Part shown: positions 48,220 to 57,596 of the stretch, in pieces
How the letters are laid out: the number at the start of each line of letters is the position of its first letter
Numbering within the stretch: position 1 is the first letter of the stretch
Source: Deltaproteobacteria bacterium
Lineage (GTDB): Bacteria; Myxococcota_C; UBA6777
Length of the DNA: 64,000 bases
Assembly (NCBI GenBank): GCA_006226375.1
Contig: SBHC01000060.1
Location: forward strand, 42,747 to 106,746
Direction: 5' to 3'
Program-made: the position numbers and the translations under genes
Notes under the pieces: generated by a model
Told to the model about the DNA's origin: nothing
Databases searched by the model: none
The model's input: only the letters and a program-made list of their open reading frames with translations

Positions 48220-50964
48220 CTACACTGAGGATGGGCTGTTCCAGATTGAAGTATCCCAAATGCACACATTGGAAGCAGTCCCTCCTGTTGCGAGCCATTT
48301 TCCTTGCTTTTCTACAGCGAGAGCGCGGATGGCTCCTTGTTGAGGTGCAAAGGTGCACAATGGTTTGTCTTTCTCCCACGACCAGAGATGGATACGCTGA
48401 TCGTTGGCAGCCGAAGCAAACCACTGACCGTGGGAAGGTACCACCAAGGCTCGAAGTGCTTGCTGGTGACTGTGCCAGTGGCGAAGGAATCGGTGATCAA
48501 CACAGTCCCATGACATGATTTCTCCGGTGTGGCCTCCCAACAACACAATAGGTTTGCGAGGCGCACAACACAAGACGTCCATCGCATGCGAAGGCAGCCC
48601 AGACCGATGTATGTGACGGCCGTTGGATTTGTCCCATATCTCAACATGCTGGGTGTTGCAGGTGACAAGCCAGTCGTGGTTGGACATGGCGTACAAGGCT
48701 TGGGCTTCGTCTGTTTCTGAGAACCATCGCTGCTCTGCGGTCTTCCCGTTCCATTCCCAGCATCCGATATCTCCGTTGGAGAACGCTGCATAGAACACGT
48801 CGTGTTCGGCGTGCCACTGGGCACCCACACAGCTTGCAGAGGCAGGATGTGACCAAATGGGCTGACTGCTCTGTAGGTCTTGGAGGTGAAGATCTCCTTC
48901 GTTTGTACTGTACAGAAGCAAGGAGCCGGCGGCGTTCCATTGCAGGGTCCGGGGGCTTCCTTGGGTCACCTCGACTTGATGCAAGGGGTACCAGGACTGT
49001 GTATCCCAAAGGCGAAGCGTTCCATCAAGAGAGGCCGTGGCCAAGAACAACCCGCGCGGTTGGGCGGCAATGGCTGTGATTCCCTGGGTGTGTCCCTCCA
49101 GCGTGTGCAAGGGTGGCAAGGTGGGAAGGGGAGTCTGCTCACTCTTTGCGTTGGAAGCTTTCTTGGGAGAAGGGGTTTGCCCTGCACGCAAACGAGCAAT
49201 GCGATCGGCGTTGGAAATGGCCTGTGTCTCTTGCGTCCGCAAGACTTCCCGTTTGTGCCCTTGAGCGAAGGGAGTTCTGGGAGATGCCAGCGGGCTGGAG
49301 AGATGAGAGAATTGTGAACTGAGAGGGGTCTGGGGCGCATGCAGGGGAGGGGCTTTGTATGTGCTTGCGTTGGTGCGCTTTTGTTTGTAGGGGTGGGCCG
49401 AGTCATTTCGAGAGGGCGACACTCCCGGCAGTCGAGGAACCTTTGACGACTGGGGCTTGGGTTGCGTGCGTTGGGGGTGGAACGAGCCCGGCGACGAGGG
49501 CAGGTTGTTTTGGTGCGGTGAACGGGAAGGTGGACTTGGCTGCGCTCGGGGGACAGGGTTGTCGGCTTTTTGGGCATTGCTTGAAGGGCCGGAGGACGAC
49601 ACAGGGGCGGCCATCATCGGTGTCCCGGTCTCATCGGTGTCATCCAGGCTGTCTGTGAAGTCCACCTGCTGAATCTTACGTGTGATGGGGGTTTGGGACG
49701 TGTCGAGGTACGACCACGATTGGCTTGACGGGTGCATGTCATCAAGCTTTCGTTGGGGGAAAAGGGCAAGCACCTCTTTGGACAGCTCTTTGACAGAAGC
49801 GTGTCGATCTTGCGCTCGAGGGCTCATCGCGCGGCGCAGAACCTCATCCAGCTTGGCTGGGATCTCCTTGTTGCTTTCACTGGGAGTGGAAGCCATTGCG
49901 ATGGGAAGAGAGCCTGTCAGCATCTGGTACAACAACACACCCAAAGCGAAACAGTGTCCAGCTGCGTCAGGTTCGCTTGCTTGGAGAAGCTGCTCTGGCG
50001 CTCGATAGAACAGGTCCTGGTGCTTGCTGTCACTGGAAGCAGAGCGCGACGCCAGCACGTTTTCGTCGGGTTGAAACAAGAAGTCGAGGAGCTTGATGGG
50101 GATTGTGTCTTCGGAACCTTCGGTCAAGATGATGTTGCTGGGGACCAGATCGAGGTGAAAGTGTTTTCGTTGGTGTGCGTACTGGACTGTCGAAACCAAC
50201 GCTTGGAACAACTCCAACGTTCGCTCCAAGGGGAACGGAATGCGTTGCTGGGCTTGCGCTTCGTTGAGGTACGACTCCAAGGTTCGACCGGGGACATCCT
50301 CACGCAAGTAAAATACGATGTTTTGTCGGGAGTCATCATCCACGAGGTAGGTGCGGGCGAGTCCTGGGTGATTCAGCGTGTGGTGGTTGTGCAAAATGGA
50401 GAGCCACCGCTCCATACTGGCTGTGTCGTTGGCGATCTTGGGGTGCAAGATGCGGATGGCGTATGTGCCTCCGAAGCGGGTGTCCTTGACCCGAAACAGA
50501 GGACCCATGCTTCCCTGGCTGAGTTGCTCCTCGATTCGGTACCGGCCGCGGATGATGTCACCTCTGTGGATCGGTGGAGTCCAGCGCTTGTTGGGTGGGT
50601 TCCACGAACCCTGCGTGCCAGGTGCCAGCGGGGCGGATGACGTCGGTGTGAGGTCTTCAGGGATGCTGAGAACCTCGGTGCCCATGTGAGGAAGGGGGGT
50701 CAGCATCTTGGAGACGGCAGCGTCGGTGGATAACGGCGTCAGCCAGCTGTCGGAGGTCGATGTTTCTGTCGAAGTGTTGGAGGGTATGTGCCAACCTTCG
50801 TAGGTCTCCTCCATCGGTTGCAAGCCTGGGTTCGCGAGCGTCTGGGTGAGCTGGGCCAACAAATCTCTGTGCTGCTGCGCATACACGTCTGGCGCGATCT
50901 CTCCACGTGCAAATAGGCTCGCCAGCCGCTCTAAGGCTTTGCGCAGTTCTGCTTCTTGTGTCAT
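48220..50964 (-). CDS. WD40-repeat pseudokinase (paralogue of the neighbouring kinase)
   Basis: A 914-residue paralogue with the same layout: helical N-terminus (LASLFARGEIAPDVYAQQH), kinase-like domain (~125-390), disordered linker, then a WD40 propeller (~610-914; SLDGTLRLWDT, GDIGCWEWNG, SNVCIWDTS). Catalytic signatures are lost: VAIK Lys is Arg (AIRIL), HRDLKP is HLDLVP, and DFG is DFLF. The fold around them is kept, so it is a pseudokinase rather than a decayed gene. It is separated from the active kinase by 250 bp on the same strand. A role as regulator or decoy partner of the active kinase is inferred. Confidence 0.88.
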   Translation of the reverse strand: MTQEAELRKALERLASLFARGEIAPDVYAQQHRDLLAQLTQTLANPGLQPMEETYEGWHIPSNTSTETSTSDSWLTPLSTDAAVSKMLTPLPHMGTEVLSIPEDLTPTSSAPLAPGTQGSWNPPNKRWTPPIHRGDIIRGRYRIEEQLSQGSMGPLFRVKDTRFGGTYAIRILHPKIANDTASMERWLSILHNHHTLNHPGLARTYLVDDDSRQNIVFYLREDVPGRTLESYLNEAQAQQRIPFPLERTLELFQALVSTVQYAHQRKHFHLDLVPSNIILTEGSEDTIPIKLLDFLFQPDENVLASRSASSDSKHQDLFYRAPEQLLQASEPDAAGHCFALGVLLYQMLTGSLPIAMASTPSESNKEIPAKLDEVLRRAMSPRAQDRHASVKELSKEVLALFPQRKLDDMHPSSQSWSYLDTSQTPITRKIQQVDFTDSLDDTDETGTPMMAAPVSSSGPSSNAQKADNPVPRAQPSPPSRSPHQNNLPSSPGSFHPQRTQPKPQSSKVPRLPGVSPSRNDSAHPYKQKRTNASTYKAPPLHAPQTPLSSQFSHLSSPLASPRTPFAQGHKREVLRTQETQAISNADRIARLRAGQTPSPKKASNAKSEQTPLPTLPPLHTLEGHTQGITAIAAQPRGLFLATASLDGTLRLWDTQSWYPLHQVEVTQGSPRTLQWNAAGSLLLYSTNEGDLHLQDLQSSQPIWSHPASASCVGAQWHAEHDVFYAAFSNGDIGCWEWNGKTAEQRWFSETDEAQALYAMSNHDWLVTCNTQHVEIWDKSNGRHIHRSGLPSHAMDVLCCAPRKPIVLLGGHTGEIMSWDCVDHRFLRHWHSHQQALRALVVPSHGQWFASAANDQRIHLWSWEKDKPLCTFAPQQGAIRALAVEKQGKWLATGGTASNVCIWDTSIWNSPSSV

Positions 50965-51264
50965 CCACTTCTTCCCCGTAGAGGCGGTCTCCTCTCACCG
51001 TAGATACGGTCTCTTCTACAGCCTACGAGTCGAACGTCTTCAGGTCCCTTCTTTTGCATATGCAACGAAACACGTTATAGCATAAGAACGAACCAAAACA
51101 CAGATGTCTAAAGTCTTTTGTGCATTTTTTCTTACAATCTTGTTCCGGAGAGGGATGACGTGTACGATACGATTGTTCCCGATACTGAGACGAACAGGTT
51201 CGTGACTTCTGGTGGGTTTCGAATCTGGTGATATGACCCGGTCCTGTGCAGCGAGGTGACATCA
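50965..51264. promoter_or_regulatory. Divergent intergenic region with 22-bp-spaced direct repeat
   Basis: This 300 bp region lies between the pseudokinase (minus) and the acyltransferase (plus). CGTAGAGGCGGTCTCCTCT (50977-50995) recurs as CGTAGATACGGTCTCTTCT (50999-51017), 16 of 19 identical and 22 bp apart, i.e. about two helical turns, just 13 bp upstream of the pseudokinase start. It may be a regulator-binding site. The remainder is AT-rich and without a recognisable gene. Confidence 0.5.
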
Positions 51265-52623
51265 ATGTGGATGTACCGAATTCTTCAAGGCTTTCTTCGG
51301 ATTGTTACGTCTGTTTTTTTTCGCAATATTGCCATCATAGGCAAAGAAAACGTGCCCAAGTCGGGGGCTGTTATTTTTGCGGGGAATCATCCCAACTCGT
51401 TGATGGATCCAATGCTCGTCATTGCCTATGGTGGTCGAGTTGTGCACTTCGCCGCCAAGGACATTCTCTTTAAGAGTCGGTTTTTACGATTCTTTTTGCG
51501 AGGCCTCGGTGCTGTGCCCATCCAGCGTCGCAAAGACCACAAAGGAAACATCGACAACTCGTCTGCCTTTGATGCTCTCTTCCAAGTGTTGGAGGAAGGT
51601 CGCGCGATGGGAATCTTTCCCGAAGGTATCAGTCACACAGCGGCGCAACTCAGCAGCTTAAAGACAGGGGCAGCTCGAATTGCTTTGCAATGGTTTGAAC
51701 AACACGAGGGCCAACTCCCACTCTACATCGTTCCTGTGGGTCTTAACTACCTGCACCGTCAACGTTTTCGTAGTCAGGTGTTGATTCAGTTTGGGGAGCC
51801 TCTGGAAGTTACATCGGAGTGGTTGGAGAAGTACCAGCAAGCCTCCAAAGAGACGGTCGTAGAACTTACAGAGCAGCTCAACCTGGAACTTCGTAAGGTG
51901 ACTGTCAATGCCCCCGACTGGGATGTTCTTCGCGTGTTGCATACCGCTCGCCGTCTCTACAAGCCTTCGGGCGTCTTTCTCGACCTGCCTGTGTACGCCG
52001 AGCTTACCCGTCGACTGGCCGAAGGTTATATGCGGGCGGAAGATGAGCCCGAGATCCAGGCTCTCCGCCAGCAGTTGGAAGAGTACCAGGGCCGACTGGA
52101 TGCTCTTGGTCTGGAAGACCATCACCTGCGCAGCGATATGTCTGCCATTCGTTTGGTGGGTCGTCTTCTGTGGCGTTTGGTGACTCTGTTGTTTCTGCTG
52201 CCCCTCGCAATCCCAGGCATCATTCTACATGCTCCGGTGATGATGACCGCCGTGGTGGCTGGGGATTATCTGACCGCGCGGAAAGACGTGGTCGCTACCA
52301 CCAAGTTAATTTCTTCGATCTTGTTGGTTCCGTTGCTGTACATACTTTTGCTTCTGCTGCTGATCCAGGTCACGCCGTGGACCACTGTGATTACGATGGC
52401 GGTGCTGTTGCCTTTGTCGGGTTTTGCTACTGTCAGGTTGCTCGAACGGCAGGCCGCGTTGTATCGCTCGCTGCGAGGGTTGTGGCGGTGGGTGTATTTG
52501 CGTCGTGAACTCAGCGAGTTGCGAGAGTGGCGCGTTCGCTTGTCGGCGGCTTTGGACCAGGCCGTCGAGCGATTCCACGACCGCTCTGTGCCTCGGCTCT
52601 TTGAGAAAGGCGCCGAATCGTAA
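51265..52623 (+). CDS. 1-acyl-glycerol-3-phosphate acyltransferase family protein (PlsC domain)
   Basis: A 452-residue membrane acyltransferase of phospholipid synthesis. The PlsC motif I is GNHPNSLMDP (His-x5-Asp spacing as in the GPAT/GPT-like subfamily), with AAKDILFKSRFLRFFLRGLG as motif II, FPEGIS as motif III and LYIVPVGLNYLH as motif IV. Two or three C-terminal transmembrane segments (~295-375, LLFLLPLAIPGIILHAPV and later helices) are unusual for simple PlsC proteins and match larger GPAT-like members. The ATG at 51265 has GAGG 8 bp upstream; a GTG at 51256 is an alternative. Confidence 0.9.
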   Translation: MWMYRILQGFLRIVTSVFFRNIAIIGKENVPKSGAVIFAGNHPNSLMDPMLVIAYGGRVVHFAAKDILFKSRFLRFFLRGLGAVPIQRRKDHKGNIDNSSAFDALFQVLEEGRAMGIFPEGISHTAAQLSSLKTGAARIALQWFEQHEGQLPLYIVPVGLNYLHRQRFRSQVLIQFGEPLEVTSEWLEKYQQASKETVVELTEQLNLELRKVTVNAPDWDVLRVLHTARRLYKPSGVFLDLPVYAELTRRLAEGYMRAEDEPEIQALRQQLEEYQGRLDALGLEDHHLRSDMSAIRLVGRLLWRLVTLLFLLPLAIPGIILHAPVMMTAVVAGDYLTARKDVVATTKLISSILLVPLLYILLLLLLIQVTPWTTVITMAVLLPLSGFATVRLLERQAALYRSLRGLWRWVYLRRELSELREWRVRLSAALDQAVERFHDRSVPRLFEKGAES

Positions 52624-52670
52624 GGACCTGTGTACTGAAGATAGAAGGTGGCTTGTTCCAGGTAGAGGGG

Positions 52671-53576
52671 TTAGGCGGAGGTTTCTGGGGAGTCCTTCTC
52701 TTTTCGTGTGAACCAGTTGATGCGGGCTTCTTTGAGGAAGCGCCAGAGGTTGTAGAGGACAAACGAGCCAAGGAAGAAGAAGCCAACGATGGCCCACCAC
52801 AGTTGGCGGGGGGATTCGCCGTCGAACAAGATATGGGTGCGTGGTGTGAAGGGCATGCTCTCTGTGACTGCGTAGAAACGCCGCAGGTTGTCGGCTGCGC
52901 TGCTTCGGCTGGCTCGGACCACACGACCGGTGATGACCATCTTGGTGTCGCTCATTTCATCCGGGGAGCGGACAATGACTGTGGCTTGCAAACCCAAACG
53001 TTTGCGAAGCTTGTCAGGGATCTTGAGTTCGCGGCCAGGGCGTTTGGCCTTCTGGGCTTTCACGAGTCTGCGGTATCGCTTCTCGTTCAGGGAGACCAAC
53101 AGATCGCATCCCAGCGCCACGATATAGAATCGCTTGGCAAAGTGGACACGGGCTTCTGCGGTCAGGTTGGGCTGAGGAATCACACCCTTTACCCGGATCA
53201 CTTTGTTGTGTTGGAGCTTTTTGTAGAAGTCAGGCTTGCAGCCGTTGACCAGCGAGCCCATTTCGATGGGTTTGTTGGTGGAGAGCGCAAACCAAAACTC
53301 GTCCTGGAAGAAGAACATCAGAGCCAGGCTGGCAAAAGCCAGGACAAACGGAATCATCGGCTTCCAGGTCGGGGAGATGATGACATCTTCCTGATTCTCC
53401 CAGAGTAGCTCACGTTCCGCTTCGTCCAACTCCAACTCAATGAGGTCTGGGTCTACGGGTTTCTCGTTGAAAAACGCCATCTCCTGGGAGTTGGTTGAAA
53501 CGTCGTTGTCGGGGGAGGGAGTTGTCTCGTCAGGTTTGTCTTCGGATGGGGCCTTGGATTGGCGTTCCTCTGTCAT
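52671..53576 (-). CDS. Hypothetical membrane protein with two transmembrane helices
   Basis: Family not recognised. The 301-residue protein has an acidic disordered N-terminus (~1-60), one membrane helix (~71-90, PFVLAFASLALMFFF), a ~165-residue domain between the helices (~95-260; basic, beta-rich, with VIRVKGVIPQP and ATVIVRSPDEM), a second helix (~262-282) and a short basic tail. Two helices with the large loop between them suggest a periplasmic soluble domain. It converges with the PlsC-type gene (47 bp gap). Confidence 0.7.
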   Translation of the reverse strand: MTEERQSKAPSEDKPDETTPSPDNDVSTNSQEMAFFNEKPVDPDLIELELDEAERELLWENQEDVIISPTWKPMIPFVLAFASLALMFFFQDEFWFALSTNKPIEMGSLVNGCKPDFYKKLQHNKVIRVKGVIPQPNLTAEARVHFAKRFYIVALGCDLLVSLNEKRYRRLVKAQKAKRPGRELKIPDKLRKRLGLQATVIVRSPDEMSDTKMVITGRVVRASRSSAADNLRRFYAVTESMPFTPRTHILFDGESPRQLWWAIVGFFFLGSFVLYNLWRFLKEARINWFTRKEKDSPETSA

Positions 53577-53779
53577 GGAGCTTCCTGTGGTCTTCTGTCG
53601 GGTAGAGTGCTGTGAGTGGATTCACGGCAGCAGAGCACCTGCACATACCTGTTCTCTGGGGGAGAGGTGTGGGTGTGCAACGTGATTCCTCAATGGCGTT
53701 GTAACGCAATGTAGGAACGACGCCCTTGTGCCACAAGACACCATCAGACGCAATAGGTTTCCAAAAAGTGGGAGGGGTT

Positions 53780-56104
53780 CTACAGGGTGGTGATCAGGCT
53801 GAAGTCGATTTCGCCACGGAGAGGAGAGGCTTCTTCGACCACGATGCGGACGCGGTCACCAAGGTTGAAGCTGTGACCTGAGCGCGGTCCAACCAGAGCC
53901 ATCAGGTGCTCGTCGTAGTGGTAGTCGCCGGGCAAGTTACGAACATGGATGAGGCCTTCAATGAAGTACTCGTCGATCTCGATGAACATTCCGAACGGTG
54001 CAATGGATGTGATCAGCCCATCAAACTCTTCTCCGACATGCTTTTGCATGAAGCGAGCGCGGTAGCGAGCGAGCACTTCACGTTCGGCTTTCATCGCCAT
54101 ACGCTCGCGGCTGCTGCAGTGGGTTGCGATCTCATCCATCTGAACTTCAAGGTCCTGAAGCTGCTTGGCTTGCCGGGGCAGCTCACCGTTCAGGTAGCGC
54201 TTCAACATCCGGTGAACCACAAGGTCTGGGTATCGCCGAATGGGTGACGTGAAGTGCAGGTAGTTTTCCAGGCCAAGACCAAAGTGTCCGGTGTTTTCAG
54301 ACTGGTAGGCCGCCTGTTTCATCGAGCGAAGGAGCATCTGGTGCAACAGGCGCTGCGCCGGGTGTCCTTCGATTTGCTCCAGAACTTGTCCAAAGAACTT
54401 GGGATCCAACTCCCACAAGTTGTTCTGTGGATCTTCAGGGTATGCACCCTTGAGCTTCTGACGGAGACCCAAACGATCGAGCAGCTCAAGATACGTCTGC
54501 ATCTTCTCGGCTGCGGGCTCCTCGTGAACTCGATAGATGCCAGGGATGTTGTGTTCCTGGAAGAAGTGGGCGACCGACTCGTTGGCCTGGAGCATGAACT
54601 CTTCGATCAACTGGTTGGAAGCATGCCGAGGGCTGCGACGAACGTCTGCGATCTCACCTTCTTCATCGAGTACGACGTAAGGCTCCGGCACATCCAGGTC
54701 GATCGAACCACGACTCATCCGAAGCGCTCGAAGTTGTTGGGACAACTCATTCAAGGCCAGGATGTTGTCTTTGAGCGCGTATGTGGGGTGGTCTTCCCCA
54801 ATCTCGCTGGGGTTGTCGAGCAGCTCGGCCACCTGCGAGTAGGTCAACCGGGCGTGACTGTTCATCACGGCAGTCTCCAGCGCAACATGGACACGCTGTC
54901 CTTGTGCGTTGTAGTCCATGATGGCGGCCATCACCATACGATTCTCATGGGGTCGCAGCGAGCAGATGTTGTTGGAGAGAGCCTCGGGCAACATCGGCAA
55001 GCAGCTTGCCGGGAAGTACACACTGGTCCCACGTCGGAGGGCTTCTTCGTCGAGGGGTGTGCCTTCTTTCACATAGTGAGTGACATCTGCGATCGCGACG
55101 GTGATCCGACGCAAACCATTGTCGAGGAACTCAATGGCGACGGCGTCATCGAAGTCGCGGGCGTCGGCGCCGTCGATGGTGACCAGCGGAACGTCGCGAA
55201 GGTCGAGGCGACCGGCCCAGTCCTCTTCGGTGGGCTGAACCGCCGCAGCTTCGGCTTCGTCAAGGACTTCTTGGGGGAAGAAGTCTGCTTCCAGAACGGC
55301 GGCGCTGCGCGCTCGGTCCAGAGCTGGGCCTTCTTGGGCTGGGAGCCATCGTTCGATCTCCGCCCAGATGTGGTACGGATCCCAATCCGAGCGACAGACT
55401 TCACACACCGCCCATTGACCGGGTGCGCCTTCTTCTCGCTTGCCTTGCCAGACAGCCGGCAAGTCGTTGTAGCGATCGTTGTCAGGGCGGAGAAACAGTT
55501 GTCCGTCTTTGTTGTAGACCTGTCCAACAAGCCGTCCTGAGAAGGGTCGAGCGATCTGAATCACCTTGGCGCTGGAGCCTTTGGTCTTGTCCCACTGTTC
55601 CACTGCGATGACCTCGTCTCCGTGGATCGCGCCGTTGATGGAGTGGGGTGGGATAAACATCGACTCTTCGCCATCCCGTTGCAGGAAGCCAAAGCCGTTG
55701 GGGTGCATGTGCAGCACGCCGCGAAACGTGGCGGTCCCTTCATGGTCGTTGGCTTCTCGCACCGTTCCATAGGAGGGAGTTGGTTTGGAGGACGGAGCGG
55801 GTCGATCCCAAATGTTTTGGGGTGCGTCAATGAGCTCCGTCTTGAGCAAAAAGCGGCCGCCTCGAAAGGCTGTGAGGTTGCCTTCGCGTTCTTCTTGCTT
55901 GAGAAAGCGTCGAACTTTGCGTTGGTCGTCCTGGTTGAGTTGGAGAGCACGCGCGACTTCGGAGACACCGACTGGGCGGTGTCCGACCGATTGAAAGTAG
56001 TCCCACAGCTTTTGTCGCATTTCACGTGGCAGGCGCACTGGGCTCTTGGGGTCGCCACTGCCACCGCGTCGTTTGTGGGGAGGTTTCTGGGTTTTTTTTG
56101 CCAT
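53780..56104 (-). CDS. rnr: Ribonuclease R
   Basis: A 774-residue 3'-5' exoribonuclease of the RNB family that degrades structured RNA. An N-terminal winged-helix region (~25-80), two cold-shock/OB domains (~110-215), the RNB catalytic core (~285-620) with the Asp cluster IDGADARDFDDAVA, and a C-terminal S1 domain (VGEEFDGLITSIAPFGMFIE) are present in the usual order. The basic C-terminal tail seen in E. coli RNase R is missing; the protein ends just after S1. ATG at 56104 (MAKKTQ) is preferred; a GTG 12 bp upstream is possible. Confidence 0.93.
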   Translation of the reverse strand: MAKKTQKPPHKRRGGSGDPKSPVRLPREMRQKLWDYFQSVGHRPVGVSEVARALQLNQDDQRKVRRFLKQEEREGNLTAFRGGRFLLKTELIDAPQNIWDRPAPSSKPTPSYGTVREANDHEGTATFRGVLHMHPNGFGFLQRDGEESMFIPPHSINGAIHGDEVIAVEQWDKTKGSSAKVIQIARPFSGRLVGQVYNKDGQLFLRPDNDRYNDLPAVWQGKREEGAPGQWAVCEVCRSDWDPYHIWAEIERWLPAQEGPALDRARSAAVLEADFFPQEVLDEAEAAAVQPTEEDWAGRLDLRDVPLVTIDGADARDFDDAVAIEFLDNGLRRITVAIADVTHYVKEGTPLDEEALRRGTSVYFPASCLPMLPEALSNNICSLRPHENRMVMAAIMDYNAQGQRVHVALETAVMNSHARLTYSQVAELLDNPSEIGEDHPTYALKDNILALNELSQQLRALRMSRGSIDLDVPEPYVVLDEEGEIADVRRSPRHASNQLIEEFMLQANESVAHFFQEHNIPGIYRVHEEPAAEKMQTYLELLDRLGLRQKLKGAYPEDPQNNLWELDPKFFGQVLEQIEGHPAQRLLHQMLLRSMKQAAYQSENTGHFGLGLENYLHFTSPIRRYPDLVVHRMLKRYLNGELPRQAKQLQDLEVQMDEIATHCSSRERMAMKAEREVLARYRARFMQKHVGEEFDGLITSIAPFGMFIEIDEYFIEGLIHVRNLPGDYHYDEHLMALVGPRSGHSFNLGDRVRIVVEEASPLRGEIDFSLITTL

Positions 56105-56510
56105 AGATGTTCTCACTGCTAAAAATCCTTTGCGGCGTGTTCCGCGCCGTCATCTATAACGCTTCGAGTACATAGAGTCTACATTTCGTTTCTTGCGCAC
56201 GGCGTTCAAGTTGTTGTTGATGCACGCCAGGATAGCTCCGTTGGCTCGGATACAAGAGCGATACCGGGAGCGAGATTGCGCGGGCAGCGGAGAGAGTATG
56301 GAGAGGGGTTGACCTGTTTGTGTCGTGCCTCTCCAGGCTGCCGTCGAAGCGTTTGTTTGTTTGTGATTGGCGACTCGTGATCTGTCTTCGCATGAGGCGA
56401 GGACGCTGGTCGCTGTTAGGAATGAATGTGAGGTGAGTGTTGATGAGGTTGTTGTGTTCTTCATTTGTGGTGCTACTACGAATGGGTCTTCGCTGTAGTT
56501 CACATTTTTT
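56105..56510. other. Intergenic region, no gene seen
   Basis: The 406 bp between RNase R (minus, start at 56104) and the alpha/beta hydrolase (minus, stop at 56511) presumably contains the RNase R promoter. Short open frames here are out of frame with any conserved sequence and run into the hydrolase antiparallel or shifted; none is supported. No strong hairpin was noticed. Confidence 0.4.
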
Positions 56511-57536
56511 CTAAACGAGCTGGTTTTGGTAGAGTTTGAGGATGGCTTCTCGGACAGTGTGGGACGGTTTGCCTGCGGTGATGTCGATGTGCCGGGTGTC
56601 GGGGAGGACGATCTTTTGTTGAAAGGTGCTGCGGATGGTCCGAAAGAAGTGATTGCCGGCTCGGGGTGGGGCCAGGATGTCACGCTCGCCCCAGGCTCCA
56701 ATCACTGGCTGGGTGATGCGGTGGAAGTGGGCGGTGTAGTTGACGCCTTGAGGCTCTCCCAGGTCAATGAAGCCGTTCGCAGCCCATCGCATCAGATCCT
56801 TAACCACACCCATCGCTTCAGGGTGAGAGTCTTGGAACATCTCACGGACAACGGCCGTTGGCGTCAGGTCTGGGTGCCAGATCTGGGGCCAGACTTGTCT
56901 TTGGTCGTAGCGAAGCAACAGCGGCAGCAGCGTGGACATACCGGGACGGACTTTGTGGTATGCGCTGTCCAAGAGCCGAAAGAACGCGTGCATGGGCACG
57001 GCGTTCCAGCGTTTGTGGAGGAGAGGCATTCGTTGATGCAAGCCAGAGAGAAAGCGTCCAGCCAAGCGAATGTGGAGACCAATGTGGCGGGCGTCGAGAG
57101 GGGCTGCCAACACGACCAAAGCTGCGATAAACGCAGGGTTCTGGAGGGCGGTGACCACCGAAAGGATCCCACCCATGGAGTGGCCACACAGCACCACTTT
57201 CTCTTCAGGATGCTGCTTTTGGATGAAGCGGATTGCTGCGGGAATGTCGCGTTGGAAGAAGCTTGTGATGTTCCAGCCATAGCGCATATCGACGGGGTAG
57301 GGCGGGCGCTGATGAGTAACGCCAGAGCCGCCATGTCCTCGAAGATCCAGCACATACGTGTGGATGCCTTGGGCTGCAAGATGTTGTGCAAAACCACCGG
57401 ACGTGAAGGTCAGGTGGCTTTGTGAGAACCCATGGATGCAGAGCATGGGAGGTCCCAGCGTCGGTCCTTGGGGGACGGCTTCAAGCAACTGGAGGTGCCA
57501 GCCATCCTCCGTTGGGATGGAGTGTGTCTGCAACAT
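56511..57536 (-). CDS. Alpha/beta-hydrolase
   Basis: A 341-residue hydrolase. The oxyanion segment is MLCIHGFSQS, the nucleophile elbow GHSMGG (Ser ~residue 119), and the acid/His pair probably lies in GERDILAPP and DTRHIDI. A ~100-residue lid-like insertion (GRFLSGLHQRMPLLHKR and onward) lies between strands 6 and 7. Substrate is not predictable (lipase/esterase or lysophospholipase). It shares strand and neighbourhood with the acyltransferase-fold gene, 60 bp upstream of it, and both may be lipid-related. Confidence 0.85.
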   Translation of the reverse strand: MLQTHSIPTEDGWHLQLLEAVPQGPTLGPPMLCIHGFSQSHLTFTSGGFAQHLAAQGIHTYVLDLRGHGGSGVTHQRPPYPVDMRYGWNITSFFQRDIPAAIRFIQKQHPEEKVVLCGHSMGGILSVVTALQNPAFIAALVVLAAPLDARHIGLHIRLAGRFLSGLHQRMPLLHKRWNAVPMHAFFRLLDSAYHKVRPGMSTLLPLLLRYDQRQVWPQIWHPDLTPTAVVREMFQDSHPEAMGVVKDLMRWAANGFIDLGEPQGVNYTAHFHRITQPVIGAWGERDILAPPRAGNHFFRTIRSTFQQKIVLPDTRHIDITAGKPSHTVREAILKLYQNQLV

Positions 57537-57596
57537 GGGGAAGATCCAATGATGTGGGGGGAGGGGGAGAGCGGAGCAAACAGTGGAAGGTTCGGA

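Noticed and set aside
54254..55540. 428-codon plus-strand frame opposite RNase R
   Set aside because: Antisense to a well-conserved RNB domain; composition is that of a shadow frame.
56150..56701. 183-codon minus-strand frame between RNase R and the hydrolase
   Set aside because: It overlaps the hydrolase in another frame and has low-complexity composition with no start signal.
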